A DNA stretch of 31,898 nucleotides from Acinetobacter sp. N54.MGS-139 (lineage in GTDB: Bacteria > Pseudomonadota > Gammaproteobacteria > Burkholderiales > Burkholderiaceae_F). Under the pieces are notes generated by a model. The model made no database searches and was not told where the DNA came from. It was given only the letters and a program-made list of their open reading frames with translations. The translations under genes and the position numbers were made by a program. This document shows, piece after piece, positions 23,782 through 31,794 of this stretch (the first letter of the stretch is position 1; the number at the start of each line of letters is the position of its first letter). The DNA is taken from contig LARN01000022.1 of the NCBI GenBank assembly GCA_000980495.1, positions 1 through 31,898 on the forward strand. The letters run 5' to 3'.

Positions 23782-24619
23782 CACGAAGAGGAATGACTCT
23801 CTTGAGGCTGGGCTCTTCTTTGCCCATGATGCCCTGCTCGGCCATCTTACGACGCATGAAAGCAATCTGAGTCTTCAGAGGCAGATCTTTCGGGCAGAAG
23901 TCGTGGCAAGCCAGAAGGGACATACAGCCGAAAACTCCGCTTTCAGTACCGAGGATTTCGTAGTAGTCGGCATCATTACGGTGATCGCGCGGATCCAGAC
24001 GGAAACGAGAGATCTTGTTGATAGCGACAGCACCGACGAAGTCAGGACGCATACGGAAGTTACCGCAGGAAGCTACGCAACAGCCGCATTCAACGCAGCG
24101 GTCAAGCAGGTAGATTTCTTCGGCCAGATGCGGATCCATCGGGGTTTCAATCTTAGACAGATTGACATTGTCATCGTTAAGGTGGCACCAGGACTGGATA
24201 CGTTCGGACATACCGCGCATCCACTTACCTGTGTTGACAGACAAGTCACCGATAAGTTCGAAGCCGGGAAGCGGAGCCAAAGTGAAGTGATCCGGAAGAT
24301 CTCTTGTCAGGCAGCGGCAGGCCAGAGTCGGTTTACCGTTAACGAGCATTGCGCAGGAACCGCAAATACCGGCACGGCAAACGAAGTCGAACTGGAGGGA
24401 AGGATCCTGTGTGTCTCTCAATTCATTCAAGAGAATGTAGAGAGTCATAGAGTCCGTTTCGGAAACGGAGTAAGTCTGCAGGTGAGGAACGCTATCCGGA
24501 TCAGCCGGGTTGTAACGAAGAATGCTTACCTGGAGCATGCGATGAGCTTTCGCCTGCTGGGGAACTGCATCTTCTTTTTTCTCTTCAGCAGCAGCCATCT
24601 GTTGTGTTGTATCAGCCAT
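23765..24619 (-). CDS. frdB: fumarate reductase iron-sulfur subunit, Wolinella type
   Basis: A 284-residue electron-transfer subunit carrying electrons to the FrdA flavin. [2Fe-2S] ligands are Cys81, 86, 89 and 101 (CRAGICGSC and ACR). Cys175, 178, 181 and 185 (CVECGCCVASC) with Cys232, 238 and 242 (CMSLLACHDFC) hold the [4Fe-4S] and [3Fe-4S] clusters. The double Cys in CVECGCC, PGFELIGDLSVNTGKW and DDYYE-like stretches follow Wolinella succinogenes FrdB rather than E. coli. An N-terminal extension of about 25 residues is extra. GGAG lies 10 bases before the ATG, and the frdA stop is 19 bases upstream, so frdA-frdB are one operon. No membrane anchor (frdC) is next to it. Confidence 0.95.
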   Translation of the reverse strand: MADTTQQMAAAEEKKEDAVPQQAKAHRMLQVSILRYNPADPDSVPHLQTYSVSETDSMTLYILLNELRDTQDPSLQFDFVCRAGICGSCAMLVNGKPTLACRCLTRDLPDHFTLAPLPGFELIGDLSVNTGKWMRGMSERIQSWCHLNDDNVNLSKIETPMDPHLAEEIYLLDRCVECGCCVASCGNFRMRPDFVGAVAINKISRFRLDPRDHRNDADYYEILGTESGVFGCMSLLACHDFCPKDLPLKTQIAFMRRKMAEQGIMGKEEPSLKRVIPLRELKLD

Positions 24620-24638
24620 TTAATTTCAACTCCAAAGA

Positions 24639-26624
24639 TTAAGACAGGGGTTCGTCAATACGTTCGTTCTTGCCGCGGAGATTTTCGGGCAGAAGCTGCA
24701 GGTACGGCATCAGTGCATTCTGGACAGCGAAGCGGTCTGCGCCTTCGGATTCCAGTTTGGCACGGATTTCGTCGACTTGTTTCTGACGAACAGGTGTTTC
24801 GGGGTTGTCAATGTAGTTCTTAGCACCGTAACCACGCCAGCCCGGAGGAAGTTCCATCTTGGAGATGTCGAGGTCTTGGTAAGTAATTGTCGGAAGAGTA
24901 TCGGATTCGTTCTTCCATGTGCTGAGTGTACGTTTGCACCATTCAGCGTCGTTACGAACAGGGTAGTCAACACGGAAGTGAGCACCGCGGGATTCTGTAC
25001 GAAGAGAAGCACCGAGAGCCATACCGAGGGCGACGCGGAGCATCTTCTGTGTTCTGTAAGCATAAACAAGCTCAGGGTTGGCACCCGGCTGGTTCTTAAC
25101 AGCAACGTTGAAGCTCTTCTTGTAGAGGTCTTCGAGTTCTTCGACAGCTTCCTTGAGTTTTTCGCCTTCGCGGAAAATACCGACCTTAGTCGTCATGATT
25201 TCCTGCATGCGAGTGCGGATCTCAGCCATGTTTTCTTTGCCATTGTTCTTAACGAAGGCGTCCAGTTTGGACTGTTCGCGCTTGATGAAGTCGTAAACAA
25301 CGCGGGTCGGAATGTCGATGGTGTTTTCAGGCTTGTCGCAGAAGTCAGCGATTGTTTCGCCGATGATCATACCGGCAACAACGGTTTCAGCAACGGAGTT
25401 ACCGCCGAGACGGTTAAAGCCGTGCATATCCCAGCAAGCAGCTTCACCGGCAGCGAACAGGCCCTTCAGAGTCTGAGATTCGCCGTTCGGGTTGGTGCGG
25501 ACACCGCCCATGGTGTAGTGCTGAGCCGGGCGAACCGGGATCCAATCCTTCGTCGGGTCAACGCCGAGGAAGTAATGGCAGATTTCGTAAACTTCACGAA
25601 GGTTGTGTTTAATGTGGTTTTCACCGAGCAGCGTGATGTCGAGCCAGAGGTGTTCACCGAAGCGGCTCTTAACGCCCTTGCCCTGAGCAATACGTTCTTC
25701 CATACGACGGGAAACAACATCACGAGAGGCAAGTTCTTTCTTTTCAGGTTCAACGTCCGGCATGAAGCGATGGCCGTCGACGTCGCGAAGCAGACCGCCG
25801 TCACCGCGGCAGCCTTCAGTAACCAGAATACCGGCCGGGAAAATACCTGTCGGATGGAACTGAACAGCCTCCAAGTTACCGCACATAGCAACGCCTGTTT
25901 CCAGAGCGATAGCGTGGCCGGTACCTTCACAGATTTGAGCGTTTGTAGAAACGCGGAAGATCTTACCTGCACCGCCGGTTGCGATAGCAGTAGCTCGGGC
26001 AACGTAACCGATGAGTTCACCGGTGATAAGGTCACGAACGACAGCGCCGTAGCAGCGGGAACCGTCGTGGATCAAAGCGATGGCTTCAACACGTTCGTGA
26101 ATAGGAATACCGAGAGCGATAGCACGGTCGGAAACAGCGTTCAGCATAGCGTGGCCGGTACCGTCGGAAACGAAGCAAGTTCTCCATTTCTTTGTACCGC
26201 CGAAGTCACGCTGACCGATCAGGCCGGCAGCTTCTTTACGTTCGGTAATAGTAACTTTTTCGCCGTTGATAATAACCTGACGGTCACCCGGAGTGATACG
26301 GCTCCAGGGCACGCCCCAAGCAGCCAGTTCACGGACAGCTTTAGGAGCAGTATTGACGAACATACGAACGACTTCCTGGTCTGCACCCCAGTCGGAACCG
26401 CGAACGGTGTCGCCGAAGTGGACATCCTCATTGTCGCCGACGCCCTTAATCACATTGGCCAGAGAAGCCTGCATACCGCCCTGAGCGGCTTTGGAGTGGG
26501 AACGTTTAGGGGGAACTAGAGAGAGGATGATGGAATCATGTCCGCGGCGTTTGGCACCGACGGCCATACGCAGACCGGCAAGACCTGCGCCGATGACCAG
26601 TACATCCGTATAAATAACTTTCAT
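24639..26624 (-). CDS. frdA: fumarate reductase flavoprotein subunit, Wolinella type
   Basis: A 661-residue catalytic subunit reducing fumarate to succinate at the cytoplasmic face of the membrane. An N-terminal FAD fold ([19 protein letters not shown]) is followed by [12 protein letters not shown] with His43, the covalent FAD attachment site. Other family stretches are [61 protein letters not shown] (active-site Arg region), HYTMGG and RLGGNSVAE. Nearly all of these match Wolinella FrdA closely. GGAG lies 9 bases before the ATG. A TTGACA with TGAATT 17 bases later lies about 80-105 bases upstream. First gene of frdAB; feeds on fumarate made by the aspartases downstream. Confidence 0.96.
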   Translation of the reverse strand: MKVIYTDVLVIGAGLAGLRMAVGAKRRGHDSIILSLVPPKRSHSKAAQGGMQASLANVIKGVGDNEDVHFGDTVRGSDWGADQEVVRMFVNTAPKAVRELAAWGVPWSRITPGDRQVIINGEKVTITERKEAAGLIGQRDFGGTKKWRTCFVSDGTGHAMLNAVSDRAIALGIPIHERVEAIALIHDGSRCYGAVVRDLITGELIGYVARATAIATGGAGKIFRVSTNAQICEGTGHAIALETGVAMCGNLEAVQFHPTGIFPAGILVTEGCRGDGGLLRDVDGHRFMPDVEPEKKELASRDVVSRRMEERIAQGKGVKSRFGEHLWLDITLLGENHIKHNLREVYEICHYFLGVDPTKDWIPVRPAQHYTMGGVRTNPNGESQTLKGLFAAGEAACWDMHGFNRLGGNSVAETVVAGMIIGETIADFCDKPENTIDIPTRVVYDFIKREQSKLDAFVKNNGKENMAEIRTRMQEIMTTKVGIFREGEKLKEAVEELEDLYKKSFNVAVKNQPGANPELVYAYRTQKMLRVALGMALGASLRTESRGAHFRVDYPVRNDAEWCKRTLSTWKNESDTLPTITYQDLDISKMELPPGWRGYGAKNYIDNPETPVRQKQVDEIRAKLESEGADRFAVQNALMPYLQLLPENLRGKNERIDEPLS

Positions 26625-27417
26625 TTAGTAGATCTCCTTGATCCAAGTTAACCGAAAAGACGGGTGGCACCTTTCGGCAGCATGGGGTAAAAAACCAACA
26701 AATTCAGGTGCGAATAATTTCTCTGTCAAATCCGCTAGATATATTAGGGTTGACCATGAAAAACAATTGCACCTAAAACTGTTGAGCTGAAATTTAGAAC
26801 AACTTCGGACAAAAGACAATGGATTTAAAATGATCAAAAACAAAAGTAAGTAGTTTCACTTAATGAAAAATTGAAAAAAAGGATGAATTTTGTCTTTTTC
26901 TCACCCTTCGAATCTGTAGTCTTTTTTGCTTAATTTGTTGCTTTTACAGAACAAAATACCCTTTTAATAATTTACTGTTTCTTTCAATTTGTCCGATTCA
27001 CAAGGAATATTCAAAGTTGTATAGGTGTTTTCACTAAATATTGAAGCATGCGAGTGCTGTCTCTTTCTTACAACAACCTTAAGAGCTTGCTGAAATTTCT
27101 TATCATCTTAAATCGTCACAACTTAATTTTGTGAAAACGGTAACACACTAATATTATTCACCCTCCCCTATTTTCCGCCCCATTTTGGTTTTGTTTTCTA
27201 CATATTTTTTATTGCCCTGCGAAGTAATTTATCTATCAAATTGGGCATTTCTTAGGGAAACCTCCTAATTTGCTTCGCCAATCGCTTAAGGGTTTTTCCA
27301 TAATTTAGCTCAAAGTGAGTTTAGCTGGGGGTTTACGCTATTGTCCCTTTCTTTGCTTTGTTTCAATATAGCGACCAATACGAAAGTTCAATGAAATTTA
27401 ATTAAGGGAAATGAAAA
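26625..27417. other. long AT-rich intergenic region upstream of frdA
   Basis: 793 bases between the divergent frdA and the gene at 27418, with no credible coding frame. The minus-strand side near frdA has a TTGACA (complement of 26724-26729) with a plausible -10. Small imperfect hairpins occur near 27310-27335. A weak FNR-like sequence at about 26823-26836 has two mismatches. The length is large for this gene-dense window and suggests complex regulation or gene loss. Confidence 0.55.
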
Positions 27418-27882
27418 ATGTCTAAATACACAAACGGCGCGTTACAAGTTTTAGAAGCAGCCGATACGGACATTAATCAGACTTTTACGTATACCGAAGA
27501 GACGAGTGAATGTGTTATTTGTTCAACCCGCAGAGAAAGCGGCTGGGTCACGGTTGAAAAGAGCGGAATCATTTCCAAGATTGGTGAGGGCGTCGCGGCG
27601 ACGCTAGGCATTGCAGCCGGTTATCTTCTTCGTGACTTGATCGTAGACAAAGCAGTCTTTCAGGTTAAAGAAGCACAATTAAATCGTATCGGCAAAACGG
27701 AAGTCAGAATGAAAGATGCCGCCGGATCAATTTTCTGGGCCAGGCTGACATCTAAAGGCGAAAATCGTCTTCTCATTGAAGACATCGACATCGAGAAGAA
27801 TTTTGAATTGGACGGTGAAGACCTTATCGAAGAACAGGAAAGAGAATTCAATCGTTTTGGTATGATGCCTTCGTTTCAATAG
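27418..27882 (+). CDS. small protein of unknown function with one hydrophobic segment
   Basis: A 154-residue protein. Residues about 30-40 include CVICSTRRESGW, residues about 55-75 are hydrophobic (GVAATLGIAAGYLLRDLIV), and the C-terminal half is a charged, probably beta-rich domain ending in an acidic helix. No family is recognised. AAGGGA lies about 9 bases before the ATG and a strong terminator follows, so it is a real single-gene unit. Confidence 0.65.
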   Translation: MSKYTNGALQVLEAADTDINQTFTYTEETSECVICSTRRESGWVTVEKSGIISKIGEGVAATLGIAAGYLLRDLIVDKAVFQVKEAQLNRIGKTEVRMKDAAGSIFWARLTSKGENRLLIEDIDIEKNFELDGEDLIEEQEREFNRFGMMPSFQ

Positions 27883-27888
27883 TCTTTA

Positions 27889-27924
27889 ACAACAAAAAGC
27901 GGCCGCAGGGCCGTTTTTTGTTGT
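27889..27924 (+). terminator. terminator after the unknown gene
   Basis: CGGCC (27900-27904) pairs with GGCCG (27909-27913). The A-rich arm before it pairs with the TTTTTTGTTGT after it, giving a long bidirectional stem. Confidence 0.8.
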
Positions 27925-27950
27925 CTCAAAATGGAAAGATTTTCTTTTGT

Positions 27951-28021
27951 CCGCTAATGGATAAACCGTCAGAAGTAATTTTCAAGATTCTTCAGCTCTG
28001 ACGGATCCCTCCGATTAGCGG
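27951..28021. repeat. nested long inverted repeat between convergent genes
   Basis: CCGCTAAT (27951-27958) pairs with ATTAGCGG (28014-28021), and inside it CCGTCAGA (27966-27973) pairs with TCTGACGG (27997-28004). No T-run follows on either strand, so it is not a standard terminator. It could be a structured 3' end for the metQ-like mRNA. Confidence 0.55.
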
Positions 28022-28035
28022 CCAATTAATCAAAA

Positions 28036-28827
28036 TTAGAAAGCCGGTACTACGGCTCCGTTATATTTTTCCTCAATAAACTTCTTAACTTCGGGCGAAT
28101 GAAGAGAGCTCATCAATTCCTTAATGGCAGGTTTGTTTTCGTTCCCTGCTCTCACAGCCACAACGTTTGCGTAAGGAGAATCTTTGGCTTCAATGGCAAT
28201 CGCGTCTTTTGTGGGGTTCAAATTAGCGCCGAGGGCATAATTAGAATTGATGACGGCAGCATCTAAATCGTCCAAAGCTCTTGGCAGTGTTGCAGCTTCC
28301 ACTTCGACGATACGGATTCTCTTAGGATTATCGATGATATCCAGAGGAGTTCCGTTCACACCGACACCGTCTTTCATTTTGATCAAACCGGCAGCAGCCA
28401 GAACCTGAAGTGCTCTTCCGCCGTTCGTCGGGTCATTCGGAATGGCGACGGAGGCGCCTTTTTTCAGATCAGCCAAATTCTTTACTTTCTTAGAGTAAAC
28501 GCCCATCGGCTCGATATGGACTGCTCCGGCAGACACCAGATTCAAGCGATGATCTTTCGAGAAAGCGTCTAAATAAGGAAGATGCTGGAAGAAGTTGGCA
28601 TCCAAATCTTTGTCAGAAAGGGCCAAGTTCGGCTGAACATAATCAGAGAACTCAATGATCTTGAGGTCAATGCCCTTTTTAGCAAGTTCGGGCTGCACGA
28701 CCTTAAGAATATCTGCGTGCGGCACCGGGGAAGCCCCGATCTTTAAAGTTTCTGCTGCGTTTGCCGTTCCGAAAAAGCAGAAAGCGGCGCTGAGCGCGGC
28801 GGTAATCAAGAAATTGCGTTTATTCAT
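28036..28827 (-). CDS. MetQ/NlpA-family substrate-binding protein, second copy
   Basis: A 263-residue periplasmic binding protein of the NlpA/MetQ family, which captures D/L-methionine (or related ligands) for the MetNI ABC transporter. It has a Sec signal with AlaXAla-type cleavage (TANA before AETLKIGASP) and no lipobox Cys, unlike many MetQ. Family stretches include FSDYVQPNLALSDKDLDANF, IPNDPTNGGRAL, VEVEAATLPRALDD, AVINSNYAL and SPYANVVAVR. It is the downstream gene of a tandem pair (18 bases between genes) that arose by duplication and has diverged. No metN or metI is in the window. Substrate not certain. Confidence 0.88.
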   Translation of the reverse strand: MNKRNFLITAALSAAFCFFGTANAAETLKIGASPVPHADILKVVQPELAKKGIDLKIIEFSDYVQPNLALSDKDLDANFFQHLPYLDAFSKDHRLNLVSAGAVHIEPMGVYSKKVKNLADLKKGASVAIPNDPTNGGRALQVLAAAGLIKMKDGVGVNGTPLDIIDNPKRIRIVEVEAATLPRALDDLDAAVINSNYALGANLNPTKDAIAIEAKDSPYANVVAVRAGNENKPAIKELMSSLHSPEVKKFIEEKYNGAVVPAF

Positions 28828-28845
28828 TTCCTAGACGTCCTAATG

Positions 28846-29640
28846 TTAGAAGGATGGAATCAAAGATCCTTTGTAGTGTTCAAGTATGAATTCTTTTACT
28901 TCGGGCGTGTGAAGTGCGTTGTTTAATTCAACAAGTTCCGGACGATTGTCACCGGTACGGATGGCAACCATGTTTGCATAGGGAGAATCTTTGCTTTCAA
29001 TGAGGAGCGAGTCTTTGACAGGATTAAGACCGGCCGGCAGTGCATAAGTTTGGTTAATCACGGCAGCGCGGGCATCATCGAGCGTTCTCGGCAGAGTAGC
29101 TGCTTCAACTTCCATGATTCTTAATCTAAGCGGATTATCAATGATGTCTTCGACCGTTGCAGCATGTCCTACACCTTCTTTAAGCTTTAAGAGGTCTGCT
29201 CCGGCAAGAAGCTGCAGCGCTCTGCCGCCGTTGGTCGGATCGTTAGGAATCGTGATGGTGTCGCCCTTCTTAAGCTCTTTCACATCTTTAATCTTTTTCG
29301 AGTAAAGAGCGATCGGAGCAATAAAAATTCCGGGCAAAGCCGTCAGTTTAAGGCCTCTATCCTGGCAGAACTTATCCATGAAAGGCTTGTGCTGGAAAAG
29401 ATTTGCATCAATTTCTTTATCGGCCAAAGCTAAATTCGGCTGGATATAGTCGGTAAATTCGATGATCTTGAGATTGATGCCTTTTTTGGCAAGGGCAGGT
29501 TTTACGAACTCAAGGATGTCACCTGTTACAAGGGGAGAAGCTCCGACTTTGAGGGTAACAGGTTCAGTTGCAAATGCAGGGAGCAAAGATGAAAAAAGTG
29601 CCCCGGCGGTTAAGCATTTAATTAATTGACGGCGTTGCAT
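28846..29640 (-). CDS. MetQ/NlpA-family substrate-binding protein, first copy
   Basis: A 264-residue paralogue of the next gene, with the same architecture: signal peptide (MQRRQLIKCLTAGALFSSLL, cleavage after AFA), FTDYIQPNLALADKEIDANL, IPNDPTNGGRAL, VEVEAATLPRTLDD, AVINQTYAL and SPYANMVAIR. The start MQRRQLIK has a twin-Arg-like pair but no full Tat motif. The only early Cys is inside the signal core, so it is probably a free periplasmic protein. AGGAG lies about 8 bases before the ATG. First gene of the pair; its upstream region is long and AT-rich. The two copies may bind different ligands. Confidence 0.88.
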   Translation of the reverse strand: MQRRQLIKCLTAGALFSSLLPAFATEPVTLKVGASPLVTGDILEFVKPALAKKGINLKIIEFTDYIQPNLALADKEIDANLFQHKPFMDKFCQDRGLKLTALPGIFIAPIALYSKKIKDVKELKKGDTITIPNDPTNGGRALQLLAGADLLKLKEGVGHAATVEDIIDNPLRLRIMEVEAATLPRTLDDARAAVINQTYALPAGLNPVKDSLLIESKDSPYANMVAIRTGDNRPELVELNNALHTPEVKEFILEHYKGSLIPSF

Positions 29641-31376
29641 AAATAGTCTCCTAAGGATCAGAAAAATAGTCGTTTCGAAAATTACAACACAGAAATCTTA
29701 TCTAAAAAAGGCAGAACAACCCGATTTATAGACAATTTTTTTGGTTTTTCTTTTTCTCACGATTTTTCACCCCCAAGAAGCAAATTTTAAATATTTATAA
29801 AAATTTCAATAGATAAAAGTAGTTAAGAATCATTTTGCAAGTTAATAAGTGTTCTCTATATCGTTCGTAAAGGAGACACAGGCCTGACAAACTGACGAGT
29901 TAATTAAAAATTATATTTATATTTAGATTGCATTTATTGCAACTTTATAAAATATATTATAAAAACTGTACAAAGATGTTTTCAGGAATCTTATTCATTA
30001 TCATTGGTTAGCGAAAATAATCTAAGAAAATATTTTAATAATTAAATTTATTTTTACAATACATCATTATTAAGAATTGTTAGAGATCAAATTCTAAAAA
30101 TCCACATCAGATAATAATTGTATTTTCATTTCAATGTAATTTCAGATTGCGATATTTGTCATGACTTTGTTGATAGTTAGTATAAATGCTACTTTATATC
30201 ACAGGGTATAAGCATTTTACTGGAACGGGGTGAGGTTAAAGATACATTCCTCGAATGATAGAATTCAACTGTACGAATCATTTTTACAGTAATATTAACA
30301 GCACAGCATGCTGTATGAATAAATCAACCTTTAAGAAACTACTTAACCAACTGTTTATTCATATAAAATTTTGTCAACAAGAGATTTTTCAAATGGCCGA
30401 CTAATCTAAATAAACTTGTAGGAAATTTCTGTATCGCTTTGATTTTACGTTTAATAAAACAGTCTGTTTCGATTTATTATCATTCTTAAGAAGTGTTTAT
30501 AAACTGTTCTAACCTTATGATTAAAGGGGAAATCTATCGGATCCTGACTATTCACAGTTCCATGTGAACAACTATTCCGGCATTCCATTCGGAGACATCG
30601 GTTCACACTCCAGATTGCTCTAGTTGCTGTATAAATAAGGTATTGACAATTTAGGAGTGAAATTCCCCTAAATTTAACTTTCTTCAACAAATGGAACTTC
30701 TATAATTCGATGGCTAAACTGAGGTTTCGTTTCAAATTAGATCATATCTAATTAACTTTTTCGACATGTTATATGTAGAGGTATTTTTGGATTAAATTTA
30801 ATATTTAGAACAGGGAAAATTAATATCTAATTTTATGGGGATAATAAGTTTTAGATTGTCACTATCAAATATTTATTTATTAAATTTCATCAAGTATCAC
30901 ATAAATTAATTTGTCCAATTTCCTGACTATGAAATCGTTATGCAGTATTTAACTTCCCTGTCCTCTACCCTCTTCCTCGCCCCTGATCCTGCCTGAATCA
31001 ATTTTTTATGTTTTGTTAAGGACTTTCCTAATCTTTCGTAATTCATATTCATCAAAGATTTGTCGATTTTCTTCTGTTATGTGACTTCAAATCTTTATTT
31101 CCTCAATATAGAAATGATCTGGTTATGAACCGCAAGATTTAAATGAGAAATATCATTCGAACTTCAAAGACAGGACTGCATCCAACTTCTAATACCAATT
31201 TTTACTCTTCTTCTTTTTGCTCAATTTCTTCTATTAACTTCAGAAGAGCTTTTGTTTTTTCTGCCTTACTTCATCTAGTCAGCGCCTTTTCTTTGGCTAC
31301 AGCCCCGGACGTATCATTATTTCTTCCGAAAAAAAGCCTCGTCGCATAGACGAGGCTTGGAATGTTTTAGGTTTAA
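29641..31376. other. 1.7-kb AT-rich region with no convincing gene
   Basis: The DNA here is clearly more AT-rich than the flanking genes, and all frames are short. Noted within it: a 49-codon frame at 30255-30404 without a ribosome site; a less AT-rich patch at about 30530-30625 where one plus frame reads VNNYSGIPFGDIGSHSRL between stops, possibly a decayed gene; an inverted repeat AATTTAGG/CCTAAATT at 30648-30655 and 30667-30674. It also holds the promoter of the metQ-like pair near its left end. No RNA gene was recognised. Confidence 0.55.
31329..31358 (-). terminator. terminator of the small membrane protein gene
   Basis: AAGCCTCGTC (31334-31343) and GACGAGGCTT (31349-31358) are perfect complements with a 5-base loop, followed on the minus strand by seven T. 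Confidence 0.85.
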
Positions 31377-31640
31377 CTAACGTGCCAGGTATGGAACTAA
31401 GTACAGCAGCGTTGCAATAATGCTCAAGGCGCCGACGATGAACCACCAAACGTGGTACTCCCGATCCATCGCTCTCTTTTCTTCCGGGCTCGGTGTTTCA
31501 TCAACACCTGACTCTTTCTCATCTAACTTGAAAGACGTTCCGGAACCGTAATACTTGGAGCAGCACCAGTAGATTGCAATACCAAGAAGGCACCAAATAA
31601 CACCAGTATAGAAAGCTTCATTGCTAAGCTCTGTCATCAT
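31377..31640 (-). CDS. small two-helix membrane protein of unknown function
   Basis: An 87-residue protein from the ATG at 31640 (a second ATG follows at once, and a TTG lies two codons before). Two hydrophobic helices (YTGVIWCLLGIAIYWCC and WWFIVGALSIIATLLYLVPY) flank an acidic loop with DEKESGVDETPSPEEKRAMD. The shape resembles many small inner-membrane proteins; no family is recognised. There is no good ribosome site. A strong terminator directly downstream supports a real transcript. Confidence 0.6.
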   Translation of the reverse strand: MMTELSNEAFYTGVIWCLLGIAIYWCCSKYYGSGTSFKLDEKESGVDETPSPEEKRAMDREYHVWWFIVGALSIIATLLYLVPYLAR

Positions 31641-31696
31641 ATACAAGTAGATTAAGGCGCTCCCGTTTTCAATACCTGAGCTAGTTTAAAAAACCT

Positions 31697-31722
31697 CGCG
31701 AGCCCCCGTGGGCTCTCTTTTT
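31697..31722 (+). terminator. plus-strand terminator before the last reading frame
   Basis: GAGCCC (31700-31705) pairs with GGGCTC (31710-31715) and is followed by TCTTTTTTG. No plus-strand gene precedes it. It may insulate the following gene from outside transcription, as the left-end stem of the IS at 21447 could do. Confidence 0.6.
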
Positions 31723-31761
31723 TGCCAAAAAATATTTTCTTAACTTATGTATTATTTGTAG

Positions 31762-31767
31762 TATAAT
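31762..31767 (+). promoter_or_regulatory. TATAAT -10 box of the last gene
   Basis: A perfect TATAAT lies 33 bases before the ATG at 31795. A weak TTAACT lies 16 bases upstream of it. Confidence 0.5.
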
Positions 31768-31794
31768 AAGTCTGTGATTAGCCTAGGAGGAGCT

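Noticed and set aside
24777..26519. 580-codon open frame antisense to frdA, and 23903-24823 antisense to frdB
   Set aside because: These are shadows of strong codon bias in frdA and frdB; the products are unlike any protein family, while the opposite strand carries complete catalytic motifs.
26823..26836. FNR-like sequence upstream of frdA
   Set aside because: It has two mismatches in one half-site, about 200 bases from the start codon and with no matching promoter; chance is likely in AT-rich DNA.
26625..26843. 72-codon minus-strand frame reaching the frdA start
   Set aside because: It would occupy the frdA leader, including its ribosome site and likely promoter, and has no family features.
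30255..30404. 49-codon frame in the AT-rich region
   Set aside because: It has no ribosome site, an AT-driven composition and no recognisable features.
30451..30690. 79-codon minus-strand frame
   Set aside because: It has no ribosome site and an odd Cys/Arg/Asn-rich product; the plus strand of the same patch reads at least as protein-like, so the region is more likely decayed.
31143..31349. 68-codon plus-strand frame
   Set aside because: It runs through the terminator of the opposite-strand gene and has no ribosome site.
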